From an uncultured Myroides sp. (GTDB lineage: Bacteria; Bacteroidota; Bacteroidia; Flavobacteriales; Flavobacteriaceae), in the NCBI GenBank assembly GCA_913777665.1, contig CAJYTF010000032.1:1-58666 (forward strand): a stretch of DNA of 58,666 bases, read 5' to 3'. Numbering within the stretch: position 1 is the first letter of the stretch; the number at the start of each line of letters is the position of its first letter. The position numbers were made by a program, and so were the translations under genes. Below the pieces are notes generated by a model. The model worked only from the letters and a program-made list of their open reading frames with translations, ran no database searches and had not been told where the DNA came from. This document shows positions 33,731 through 41,981 of this stretch, in pieces.

Positions 33731-34818
33731 TATTTTTTAATTTCGGAATAATTCTTCTTCAAAATGGATTTTAGTTCTGATCCAACGAATTTTTTCTCGT
33801 TAATTCCGTCCCATTCTTTGATTTTGTTCCCATTCCAAAAATAGATGATTCCCGGCGTATCTTTACCGCTTCCCAATAATTTCCAAAACGGAATTACTTC
33901 AATAATTTTGTACGGATATGTAGCTCCTGCAAACGAAAAGAAATCAGGAATTTTCTCTGGTTCTTCGTTCATAAAAACAATCTGGATTTTTGGAAAATTT
34001 TTATCCTTTGCTTTCATCTCTGTCAGTTCTTTTGCTACATCTCTACAATGCTCGCAACCAGGAACAAATAACGCGAATATCTTTTTATCTTGATCGATAT
34101 TCGAAAAATACTGCGCATAACCCGATTTTACTTTTGCAGGTTCATCAACAACCGGTTTAGCTGTTTCAGTAGGAACTTCTTCAGTAACTGTTGTTTCAGC
34201 CGGAGTTATAGCAATAGTTTCAGTTGGTGTTTCAATCGTTTCTGTGTTTTCTAAAGGCGTTTCAATTTCTTCCGTAGCAACTTCTGCAACTTTTGGCTGA
34301 ATTGGAGCCAACATAAACAATGCTAAAATGGATGCAAATGTTATGGTTGATAAAACCCAGAAATTACTACCTTCTTTTGCCGTTTTAGGTGTAACGTATA
34401 AGTAAATGATCAATAAAATAATGGCTACAACGTTTTTAATAATTGCTTCAATGGGTGTCATTGGTAACAAACTTCCAAAACATCCGCAGTTTCCTGAATT
34501 TCCGCCAGTTTGAATAGTATCAATCGTTAAATGAACTGTAAAAACTACCAACATTAACATGGTTGCAGGAACCACAATTCTACGTAAAAAGTTATTTTGT
34601 AATAGTAAGATTCCCAATGCTAATTCAATTCCAATTAAAATTCGAGAGAAAAACACTGCAAAATCTTCCGAAAATCCCATTGGATACAATTGCTTTACTT
34701 CAAAAGTTGAAATTGCGAAATACGGACTCGGGTATAATTTGGCAACGGCAGAAATCAAGAATAAAAACGAGATGATTATTCTAATTGTCCACGGTAAATA
34801 TTTTTTAAAGTTTTCCAT
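33730..34818 (-). CDS. BT_3928-type DoxX/MauE membrane protein with thioredoxin-like tail
   Basis: A 362-residue fusion. The N-terminal half has four helices of the DoxX/MauE type (about 10-28, 55-75, 82-104, 125-142) with a GNCGCFG cysteine pair (C111, C113). A Thr/Glu/Pro-rich linker (about 178-232) leads to a thioredoxin-like domain with VPGCEHC (C255, C258). This resembles VKOR/MauE systems feeding electrons to periplasmic thiols. It sits in the same operon group as a TlpA lipoprotein, which supports a redox role; this is inference. Confidence 0.85.
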   Translation of the reverse strand: MENFKKYLPWTIRIIISFLFLISAVAKLYPSPYFAISTFEVKQLYPMGFSEDFAVFFSRILIGIELALGILLLQNNFLRRIVVPATMLMLVVFTVHLTIDTIQTGGNSGNCGCFGSLLPMTPIEAIIKNVVAIILLIIYLYVTPKTAKEGSNFWVLSTITFASILALFMLAPIQPKVAEVATEEIETPLENTETIETPTETIAITPAETTVTEEVPTETAKPVVDEPAKVKSGYAQYFSNIDQDKKIFALFVPGCEHCRDVAKELTEMKAKDKNFPKIQIVFMNEEPEKIPDFFSFAGATYPYKIIEVIPFWKLLGSGKDTPGIIYFWNGNKIKEWDGINEKKFVGSELKSILKKNYSEIKK

Positions 34819-34855
34819 TTTTTATTTTCAAAATAGGGTTTGTAAAAAGTTATTC

Positions 34856-35398
34856 TTATTGGGCAAAATCCATTAAAATTAGAGCAAAAACCGCGTAATT
34901 TATCATGTCTTGGTAATTCGCATCCAATCCTTCAGAAACAATGGTTTTCCCGTTATTGTCTTCAATTTGTTTAACGCGCAACAATTTTTGTAGAATAATA
35001 TCGGTGTGCGATGAAATGCGCATATCGCGCCAAGCCTCGCCGTAATCGTGGTTTTTATTCAGCATTAATTCTTTGGTAATCGCCAAATGTTTATCGTACA
35101 AATCAATAGCTTCTTCATTTGTTAAATCGGCTTCTTTAGAAACGCCTTTTTCCAGCTGAATCAACGCCATAATGCTGTAATTGATGATTCCTATAAATTC
35201 TGACGTTTCATCTTCATCAATCTTTCGGATATCATTTTCCTGTAAAGATCTAATTCTGCAGGCTTTAATGTAAATTTGGTCGGTTAACGATGGTAACCTT
35301 AAAATGCGCCACGCACAACCGTAATCTTGTAATTTTTTAATGTATAATTGTCGGCAAATGGCAATTATTTTATCATATTGTTCCGCTGTAGAAAGCAT
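34856..35398 (-). CDS. DUF1599 domain protein
   Basis: A 180-residue soluble protein with an internal duplication: IKKLQDYGCAWRILRLPSLTDQIYIK near the start and NHDYGEAWRDMRISSHTDIILQK in the second half, both DUF1599 repeats. I chose the ATG at 35398 (MLSTAEQYDK); an upstream Met at 35437 lies in a hydrophobic non-conserved leader. Probably an all-helical nucleotide-binding-like fold; function unknown. Divergent from folP, followed by BT_3928-like on the same strand. Confidence 0.85.
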   Translation of the reverse strand: MLSTAEQYDKIIAICRQLYIKKLQDYGCAWRILRLPSLTDQIYIKACRIRSLQENDIRKIDEDETSEFIGIINYSIMALIQLEKGVSKEADLTNEEAIDLYDKHLAITKELMLNKNHDYGEAWRDMRISSHTDIILQKLLRVKQIEDNNGKTIVSEGLDANYQDMINYAVFALILMDFAQ

Positions 35399-35484
35399 AT
35401 TCAAGTATCTTTGTGTAAATTTTATCAAAAATAACAATCTGTTTTCAGAATAAAAATAAAAGCAGGTATTTATTCCAATAAATA

Positions 35485-36315
35485 ATGAAATCGATCAACT
35501 GTAAAGGCAAATTAATCACGTTTGAAATTCCAAAAGTAATGGGGATTTTAAACGTTACACCCAATTCTTTTTTCGATGGCGGATTGCATCATTCGTTAGA
35601 GAAAATTGAACAACAAACCGAGAGAATGTTGTTGGAAGGTGCTGATATTATTGATATTGGTGCGTATTCTACCCAACCAAATGCACCTTTTGTTTCGGAA
35701 GATGAAGAGTTGGAACGAATCACGCCTGTGGTGAAACATTTGGTAAATAAATTTCCCGATATTATTTTATCTGTCGATACGTTTCGGTCTGAAGTTGCCA
35801 AACAGACGTTGGATTTGGGTGCAGCAATGATAAACGATGTTTCGGCAGGCAATTTAGACGATAAAATGATACCCGTTGTTGGTAGTTTTAAAGCGCCGTA
35901 CATTATGATGCACATGAAGGGAACGCCGCAAAACATGCAGCAGTTTACGGATTATGATGATGTAATGCATGAAATGATTTATTATTTTTCTGATAAAATG
36001 GCGCAGGCACAACAGCACGGAATTGTTGATGTAATTGTAGATCCTGGTTTTGGATTTTCGAAAATGTTGGATCAAAATTACGAAGTTTTAAACAAATTGG
36101 ATTTGTTGCAAAATTTGAATGTTCCTGTATTATCGGCACTTTCAAGAAAATCGATGATTTATAAATTTTTTGAAACCACACCGCCAGAAGCCTTGAACGG
36201 AACATCGGTTTTAAATACCATTTCATTAATAAAAGGAGCTAATTTATTGCGCGTGCACGATGTGAAAGAAGCCGTAGAATGTGTAAAACTATATACGAAA
36301 ACATATGAAAACTAA
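35485..36315 (+). CDS. folP: dihydropteroate synthase
   Basis: The 276-residue TIM-barrel enzyme joining dihydropterin pyrophosphate with p-aminobenzoate in folate synthesis, target of sulfonamides. Motif 1 is MGILNVTPNSFFDGG at 19-33, the second MINDVSAGN, and DPGFGFSK near 189 plus SRKSM around 217 bind the pterin. Full length. A TATCTTTG (35406-35413) on the + strand is a possible -7 box. It overlaps the next lipoprotein gene by 11 bp. Confidence 0.96.
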   Translation: MKSINCKGKLITFEIPKVMGILNVTPNSFFDGGLHHSLEKIEQQTERMLLEGADIIDIGAYSTQPNAPFVSEDEELERITPVVKHLVNKFPDIILSVDTFRSEVAKQTLDLGAAMINDVSAGNLDDKMIPVVGSFKAPYIMMHMKGTPQNMQQFTDYDDVMHEMIYYFSDKMAQAQQHGIVDVIVDPGFGFSKMLDQNYEVLNKLDLLQNLNVPVLSALSRKSMIYKFFETTPPEALNGTSVLNTISLIKGANLLRVHDVKEAVECVKLYTKTYEN

Positions 36316-36757
36316 AATCCTAATTATTTTATTCTCATTGGTTTTAACTATAGGTTGTTCAGAAAAACTTCCCAATGAAGTATATTTTTTTGAGAATTAT
36401 GAAGTTGAAAATGGTAAATACAAATTGTTCGTAATTGGAACTGAAGGCGAATGGATTGATGATTATAAAGATTTTTATATTGATGATATTGAAACATTAA
36501 AGAAAATGAAAACTCAATGGGTTTTTAGTGAGAAATCAGAGGTTATGCCTTGCGGATATGGATATATTATATATTTAGTAAATGAAAAAGAAGTATTGAA
36601 AAGCGAGGCTATAAATATAGAATGCGAATATATGTCGGGTTGGATAAAATTTCCTAAAAAATATATTACTGAATATAAAGATAAATTTGTAAGAATGAGT
36701 GAATCTGAAAAACTGAATTTTGAAAATAAATATCTTAATAATGAAAACGTTAAATAA
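36305..36757 (+). CDS. lipoprotein of unknown function
   Basis: 150 residues starting with a lipoprotein signal (MKTKILIILF..., lipobox LTIGC, C18). The start lies within the last codons of folP (11-bp overlap). The remaining sequence is rich in Glu, Lys and Tyr with no known motif, AT-rich. Probably on a membrane facing the periplasm. A second small lipoprotein follows after 22 bp. Confidence 0.7.
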   Translation: MKTKILIILFSLVLTIGCSEKLPNEVYFFENYEVENGKYKLFVIGTEGEWIDDYKDFYIDDIETLKKMKTQWVFSEKSEVMPCGYGYIIYLVNEKEVLKSEAINIECEYMSGWIKFPKKYITEYKDKFVRMSESEKLNFENKYLNNENVK

Positions 36758-36779
36758 GAATTAAAGTTTATTAATGATT

Positions 36780-37367
36780 ATGAAAACTAAACTGTTTACT
36801 ATGATTTTTGGTATGATCTTATTAGCATCGTGCCAACAAAAAGAAATGAAAATCAGTCGGTCTGATTTTTCTGTTGTAACCGAAATGACTGATTTTAGTC
36901 CGGCTTATATTCTTAAAAATGAAGAAGGAAAAGTTGAAATCAAAAAAAACAGCTTAATAGGAAATACGCATTGGGTACTTTCTGTTGATAGAGATTTAAC
37001 GATGAATGAAGTCGCTCCGTTTTTACATGAATTAACAGAAAAAAAACATAAAGTTGGTGGTATGCACGAAGATACCAAAGATATTTATTTTGTTTACAGC
37101 GATACCATTCACAAGCAAAATGCGTATGTAAAAGTACCCTTTAAAAGTTTTGCTTTAGGCGAACAACCGGTTTATGAATTGGGAGAAGGCGTTCAAAGTT
37201 TGTTTTTAAAATCGGTTGCCGATGCTAAAAATCCTTTAGATAAAACGCAAACTTATTTGGTAAGAATCGATGAAAAAATAAGCGTTGAAACCTTTGTGAA
37301 TATTCTAATTGAATTAGAAAAACAAAAGATTTCAGAAAGCGTGAATAGTGAAGTTTATGTGAATTAG
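36780..37367 (+). CDS. lipoprotein of unknown function
   Basis: 195 residues beginning with a lipoprotein signal (lipobox LLASC). I prefer the ATG at 36780 over 36774. It contains a FLHELTEKKHKVGGM region and ends with a helical part; no catalytic motif recognised. Together with the lipoprotein before it, it forms a small folP-linked tandem of secreted proteins. Function unknown. Confidence 0.7.
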   Translation: MKTKLFTMIFGMILLASCQQKEMKISRSDFSVVTEMTDFSPAYILKNEEGKVEIKKNSLIGNTHWVLSVDRDLTMNEVAPFLHELTEKKHKVGGMHEDTKDIYFVYSDTIHKQNAYVKVPFKSFALGEQPVYELGEGVQSLFLKSVADAKNPLDKTQTYLVRIDEKISVETFVNILIELEKQKISESVNSEVYVN

Positions 37368-37401
37368 ATCTACTTTATAATAGAATTTATTTAAACTTTT
37401 C

Positions 37402-37451
37402 AAACCACATAGGTTCATAGTTCTAAAAATATCTATGTGTCTATGTGGTTT
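37402..37451. repeat. CACATAGA repeat family, element C (short)
   Basis: AAACCACATAGGTTCATAG (37402-37420) and CTATGTGTCTATGTGGTTT (37433-37451) form a 16-of-19 stem with 12-base loop, in the convergent gap before rlmH. It may double as a terminator. Confidence 0.7.
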
Positions 37452-37541
37452 ACTTTCTTTAGTTTTATTATCTATGAACTTTTAAAATAGTTTAATAATC
37501 ATCGAACTAAGTTCGACGTAATTTAACTTCAAACCAAAAAC

Positions 37542-38015
37542 TTACTGATGATGATACGGTTCATTCTTTAAAATAGTAAAGCCGCGGTAAATTTGTTCAA
37601 TAACAAACAAACGAACCATTTGGTGCGAAAACGTCATTGCCGATAGCGAGATTTTACCGTTTGCTTTTTTATAAACATCGTCCGAAAAACCATAAGGTCC
37701 ACCAATTAAAAATACCAAAGTTTTAATACCTGCATTCATTTTCTTTTGTAGTTCATCGGCAAAACCAACGCTCGAAAAACTTTTCCCGTTTTCATCTAAC
37801 AAAATCAAATGATCGGTAGCAGTAAGTTTACTTAAAATCAATTCGCCTTCTTTTTGTTTTTGTTGCGCTTCCGAAAGGTTTTTTACGTTTTTAATATCGA
37901 CAATAATTTCTAAATCAAACTTAATGTAAAAGCCCAAACGCTTGGTGTACTCGTCAATTAACGCTTGCAGATTTTTATTATCGGTTTTACCAATTGCCAA
38001 AAGTTTGATGTTCAT
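37542..38015 (-). CDS. rlmH: 23S rRNA pseudouridine-1915 N3-methyltransferase
   Basis: The 157-residue SPOUT methyltransferase that methylates pseudouridine 1915 in helix 69 of 23S rRNA. The start was placed at the ATG at 38015 (MNIKLLAIGKT, the family start). The trefoil-knot SAM site is FLIGGPYGFSDDV and the conserved tail MTFSHQMVRLFVIEQIYRG ends with NEPYHH. Intact and normal length. Confidence 0.97.
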   Translation of the reverse strand: MNIKLLAIGKTDNKNLQALIDEYTKRLGFYIKFDLEIIVDIKNVKNLSEAQQKQKEGELILSKLTATDHLILLDENGKSFSSVGFADELQKKMNAGIKTLVFLIGGPYGFSDDVYKKANGKISLSAMTFSHQMVRLFVIEQIYRGFTILKNEPYHHQ

Positions 38016-38088
38016 AGAAATTCGTTTTTGCAAAAATAGCTTTAATACACAACAAAAAGAACAATGATATTGAAAAACATACCATTTA

Positions 38089-38232
38089 ACAACATAGACA
38101 AATAGATTTTAACTTTAAAGGCAGGAAAGCTTTTATCTTTGATAAAACAAATAGTGCAACAAAGCTATGTTTTTGTCAATGACGAACTATAAAACGTTTA
38201 TGCAGCATTTATAGCTATGTTCTATGTGTTTT
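38089..38232. repeat. CACATAGA repeat family, element D
   Basis: Left end AACAACATAGACAAATAG (38089-38106), right end CTATGTTCTATGTGTTTT (38215-38232): inverted, about 14 of 18, 144 bp long. It is of similar length to element B. Fills the gap 38016-38251. Confidence 0.6.
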
Positions 38233-38251
38233 GAATAAAAAATAGTTTAGT

Positions 38252-38593
38252 TTAGCCAATTGCCAAACCATTTTCTACAGCTTTTCCCGGAGCCAGCAAT
38301 GTAACTTCTTTATCACTGCCAACAACACCCAAAACCAGACATTCACTCATAAAATCGGCAATTTGTTTCGGCGGAAAATTAACCACAGCAATAATCTGTT
38401 TGCCAATTAAATCATCAATGCCATACAAAACGGTAATTTGTGCCGATGTTTTTCTGATGCCTATTTCTGACCCAAAATCAATCCACAACTTATAAGCCGG
38501 ATTTTTAGCTTTTTCAAACGGTTGTGCATCAATGATGGTTCCAACACGCATATCGATCTTTTCAAAATCGTTCCAAGTTATTTCTGTTTTCAT
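38252..38593 (-). CDS. CsaA-like tRNA-binding protein
   Basis: A 113-residue OB-fold protein matching CsaA: EKIDMRVGTIIDAQPF, then RKTSAQIT, and the end NFPPKQIADFMSECLVLG. CsaA binds tRNA or acts as an export-related chaperone; a free-standing domain of the tRNA-binding type seen in MetRS. It is joined to the TPR gene with a one-base TAATG overlap, so translationally coupled. Confidence 0.92.
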   Translation of the reverse strand: MKTEITWNDFEKIDMRVGTIIDAQPFEKAKNPAYKLWIDFGSEIGIRKTSAQITVLYGIDDLIGKQIIAVVNFPPKQIADFMSECLVLGVVGSDKEVTLLAPGKAVENGLAIG

Positions 38594-39555
38594 TATTGTT
38601 CTCTCATTTCAATGTTGTTCTCCTTCAAAATTTTATAGAAAACATCGGTTTTATTTTCTTTTTCTAACTCGGTAAAAGTATGGTTGATAATGCTTTCAGC
38701 ATCAACACGATACGGAGAATTGGTTTCGATATACTTTAGATAAGCCTTACACATATAATCTAATCCCTTCGGAATGTCGTTTTTGTAAAAAATATAAATT
38801 CTTCCCATACCATAATCAGCCTCGGCATTTTTAGGATAAACTTTAGTAATGTTTTGGTAGGCTTCAATAGCTTTGTCGTAATCTTCCATAAGTTCATAAA
38901 CTACAGGAATATTCTGCAAAGGCATAAAGCCATTAGGTTCTAATTTTAGTGAGTTGTTGTAAGCTTCTAATGCTAAATCATACTTTTCAAGTTTACGGTA
39001 ACTTAAACCTAAATTATCCCATGCAAAAGAAAAAATAGGGTCGGTTTCAACTGCATTTTTATAAGCTTTTGCAGCTGCTTTATAATCTTTCTTTCCCATG
39101 AAAGCATCACCTTTTCGGTAATATTCTATAGCTTTTGGATCGTTCGAAAATGAATTTGGAAAAATATAATCATGTGAATTTACCAATACCTGCATACTTT
39201 CGCAATTCTGCATTAAATAACGTTCTACGTCAAAATAAAACGGCGTACCATACATTTTTTCATTAGTATTGTAAGTAATGTTAATCTCTTTTTTTGTAGG
39301 ATCTTTTTCGATTTCTTTAGAAGCCGCTGTTAACTGATCCAGTAAATTGTAAGGGCGAATAGTGTCTTCTATACAATCTCTAATTTCAACGTTTTTATCT
39401 TCAGAAGTTATTCCTGCAGAATCTATTTTATCAAGACAATCGCATATTTTTTTTGATGATTCTACAATTCTATTTTCATATTTTTTATCATTTTCTTGAG
39501 AAAATCCTGATAAACCGAAAATTGCAATACATAAAATTGTAAATGTTGATTTCAT
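38593..39555 (-). CDS. exported TPR-repeat protein
   Basis: A 320-residue exported protein; start chosen at 39555 (MKSTFTILCIAIF... signal, cut after GFSQ). After a cysteine-bearing N-terminal segment (KKICDCLDKI) come three to four tetratricopeptide repeats (about 128-260; e.g. AIEYYRKGDAFMGKKDYKAA, WDNLGLSYRKLEKYDLALEA). Likely scaffolding in the periplasm. Partners unknown. Coupled to the CsaA-like gene downstream. Confidence 0.83.
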   Translation of the reverse strand: MKSTFTILCIAIFGLSGFSQENDKKYENRIVESSKKICDCLDKIDSAGITSEDKNVEIRDCIEDTIRPYNLLDQLTAASKEIEKDPTKKEINITYNTNEKMYGTPFYFDVERYLMQNCESMQVLVNSHDYIFPNSFSNDPKAIEYYRKGDAFMGKKDYKAAAKAYKNAVETDPIFSFAWDNLGLSYRKLEKYDLALEAYNNSLKLEPNGFMPLQNIPVVYELMEDYDKAIEAYQNITKVYPKNAEADYGMGRIYIFYKNDIPKGLDYMCKAYLKYIETNSPYRVDAESIINHTFTELEKENKTDVFYKILKENNIEMREQ

Positions 39556-39627
39556 AAGTAAAATGGTTTTATTATTGTTTTCAAAAATACCAAAATTTCG
39601 TACTTTAGCCATTAAAGATAGAAAAAA

Positions 39628-40488
39628 ATGATATCGAAAGAACAGTTTAATAAAGAATTAGAATTAATTATAGAAAATGCCATACGTGAAGACGTGGGCG
39701 ATGGCGATCACAGTTCGTTAGCCTGTATTCCTGCAACGGCAATGGGAAAAGCAAAATTGTTGGTGAAAGACGAAGGTGTTTTAGCCGGAGTTGATTTTGC
39801 CAAAATGGTTTTTAATTATGTGGATCCAGAAATGGAAGTAGAAGTTTTGATAAACGATGGAACTCCCGTAAAATATGGCGATATCGCTTTTTATGTCACA
39901 GGTAAATCACAATCAATCTTAAAAGCAGAACGTGTGGTTTTAAATGCTATGCAGCGTATGAGTGCCATTGCAACCAAAACCAAGTTTTTTGTGAATTTAG
40001 TTGAAGGGACTAAAGCAAAAGTGTTAGATACCCGCAAAACTACACCCGGTATTCGAGCTATTGAAAAATGGGCGGTAAAGATTGGCGGAGGCGAAAATCA
40101 CCGTTTTGCGTTGTATGATATGATTATGCTGAAAGACAATCATATTGATTTTGCAGGCGGAATTACTCAAGCAATCACTAAAACCAAACAATATTTAAAA
40201 GACAATAACACAGACTTAAAGATTATTGTTGAAGCCAGAAATTTAAGTGAAATTGAAGAAATTCTTACAAATGATGGTGTTTATCAAATTTTAATCGATA
40301 ACTTTAATTATGAAGATACCAAAACAGCTGTTGCAATGATTAACGGTAAGTGTTTTGCAGAATCTTCGGGAAACATTAACGAAAAAACCATCCGTAATTA
40401 TGCAGAATGTGGTGTAGATTTTATATCAAGCGGCGCGTTAACACATTCGGTTTACAATATGGATTTAAGTTTAAAAGCTGTTCTATAA
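39628..40488 (+). CDS. nadC: nicotinate-nucleotide pyrophosphorylase
   Basis: A 286-residue quinolinate phosphoribosyltransferase of NAD synthesis. Active-site motif LDTRKTTPGIRAIEKWAVKIGGG followed by NHRFALYDMIMLKDNH is diagnostic. Normal length. It is followed immediately (zero-base gap) by a TTG start of the YihY gene, and the pair with DUF2147 looks like an operon. Other NAD genes are not in the window. Confidence 0.97.
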   Translation: MISKEQFNKELELIIENAIREDVGDGDHSSLACIPATAMGKAKLLVKDEGVLAGVDFAKMVFNYVDPEMEVEVLINDGTPVKYGDIAFYVTGKSQSILKAERVVLNAMQRMSAIATKTKFFVNLVEGTKAKVLDTRKTTPGIRAIEKWAVKIGGGENHRFALYDMIMLKDNHIDFAGGITQAITKTKQYLKDNNTDLKIIVEARNLSEIEEILTNDGVYQILIDNFNYEDTKTAVAMINGKCFAESSGNINEKTIRNYAECGVDFISSGALTHSVYNMDLSLKAVL

Positions 40489-41418
40489 TTGGGGAAATCA
40501 TCAGTTAAAATAACAAAACTGCCGGTTATTGGCAAATTGATTAAGCTTTCTATGCGGACAAAACTGCCCGGTTTAGAAGGCTTAACTTTATATGAATTGC
40601 TGCGAATTTATATTGCCGGAATCGTAGAAGGTGCCTTGAATTACAAAGCAGGATCTATTGCTTTTACCTTTTTTATGGCGCTTTTTCCGTTTGCGTTATT
40701 TTTGCTGAATCTTATTCCGTATATTCCAATCGATAATTTTCAGCAGAGTTTTTTGTTGTTCGTAGAAGAAAATGTTCCGCCGAATACGTATGATGCTATT
40801 GAGTTGATTTTGGTAGATATTATGAGTAATTCGTACAAAAGCTTGATATCAACCGGGGTAATCATGTCGGTTATTTTCATGGCAAACGGTGTAAATGCTA
40901 TTATCAACGGATTTCAGTCTTCATCGCATTTATCAATCTCTCGAAATTTTTTCAGACAATATTTAATAGCAATTGTTTTATCGGTATTGTTAAGTTTAAT
41001 GTTGGTACTTTCGGTAGCTGTATATTTATCGGTAGAAGTATTGATGCATTTTTCAGAATATCCGTATTTGGCTGATATCGGCAGAAATATTTTCGTGGTT
41101 TTAATGATCTTGTTAACAGTATCCATTCTTTATAAATTCGGAACAAAAGAAACCAAACATTTGGCATTTATTTCCTACGGATCTGTTTTTACAACCGTGC
41201 TAATGTCTTTAACTTCGGTAGCTTTCGGGTTTTATGTATCAAAATTTGCAAAATATAACGAGTTGTACGGATCAATTGGTACACTTTTGGTTATAATGAT
41301 TTATATTTGGATTAACTGTATGATTTTATTGTTGGGTTTTGAATTAAATGCAGCGATTTATACAGCAAAAAGAAGAAATTTGTATATTAGTAACAGTAAA
41401 ACAAAAAATAACGTATGA
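40489..41418 (+). CDS. YihY/BrkB-type inner-membrane protein
   Basis: A 309-residue membrane protein with six helices (about 55-76, 122-142, 162-185, 200-220, 230-255, 260-285). YihY features include GALNYKAGSIAFTFFMALFP in the first helix region and the YGSIGTLLVIMIYIWIN segment. Starts with TTG directly after the nadC stop; the next ATG would remove the amphipathic N-terminus. The family was once named RNase BN by error; its role, likely transport or cell-envelope, is not established. Four-base overlap (ATGA) with the next gene. Confidence 0.87.
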   Translation: MGKSSVKITKLPVIGKLIKLSMRTKLPGLEGLTLYELLRIYIAGIVEGALNYKAGSIAFTFFMALFPFALFLLNLIPYIPIDNFQQSFLLFVEENVPPNTYDAIELILVDIMSNSYKSLISTGVIMSVIFMANGVNAIINGFQSSSHLSISRNFFRQYLIAIVLSVLLSLMLVLSVAVYLSVEVLMHFSEYPYLADIGRNIFVVLMILLTVSILYKFGTKETKHLAFISYGSVFTTVLMSLTSVAFGFYVSKFAKYNELYGSIGTLLVIMIYIWINCMILLLGFELNAAIYTAKRRNLYISNSKTKNNV

Positions 41419-41840
41419 AAAATGTAATTGCAACTTTTGTATTAACAGCATTTGCAGCTTTAAGCATGCAGGCGCAAACAGTAACGGGTAAGTGGAAAAC
41501 AATTGACGATGAAACCGGTAAACCAAAATCTATTGTAGAAATTTCTGAAAAAAACGGAAAAATTTATGGAAAAGTAGTCGAGATTTTAACCGATAAAAAA
41601 GATGCTAAATGCGATAAATGTCCGGGTGCCGATAAAGGCAAACCAATTAAGGGTTTAACAATTATTAAAGGACTTTCTAAAGATGGCAAAGAATATTCGG
41701 GTGGAACGATTACCGATCCTTCGTCAGGGAAAGAATATAAATGTGCCTTAAAATTAAACGGATCCGATAAATTAGACGTTCGCGGCTATGTTGGTATCCA
41801 AGCTTTAGGACGCACACAAACTTGGGTACGCGTTAAGTAA
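41415..41840 (+). CDS. DUF2147 secreted protein
   Basis: A 141-residue exported protein of the DUF2147 family: signal peptide 1-20 (cut after MQAQ), VTGKWKTIDDETGKPKS start, a KCDKCPGADKGKPI cysteine segment and a LDVRGYVGIQALGRTQTW tail. A small lipocalin-like beta-barrel. Function not known. Overlaps the YihY gene by four bases. Confidence 0.88.
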   Translation: MKNVIATFVLTAFAALSMQAQTVTGKWKTIDDETGKPKSIVEISEKNGKIYGKVVEILTDKKDAKCDKCPGADKGKPIKGLTIIKGLSKDGKEYSGGTITDPSSGKEYKCALKLNGSDKLDVRGYVGIQALGRTQTWVRVK

Positions 41841-41858
41841 TTTTCAAGTAAACAATTT

Positions 41859-41898
41859 AAAAGCACTTCTTTAACATATTTTAATGAAGTGCTTTTTA
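41859..41898 (+). terminator. terminator of the nadC-YihY-DUF2147 operon
   Basis: AAAAGCACTTC / GAAGTGCTTTT with 16-base loop and T5. Confidence 0.82.
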
Positions 41899-41981
41899 TT
41901 TTAACAACAGTTTATATTTTATTACTTCTAACATACTTACCTAAAATATTAGATTTGTCATAACCTTTAAAAACTTAAATT

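Noticed and set aside
34559..34876. 105-codon + strand open frame opposite the DoxX-like gene
   Set aside because: Mirror of a membrane-protein coding strand; Asn/Lys/Ile rich with no motif.
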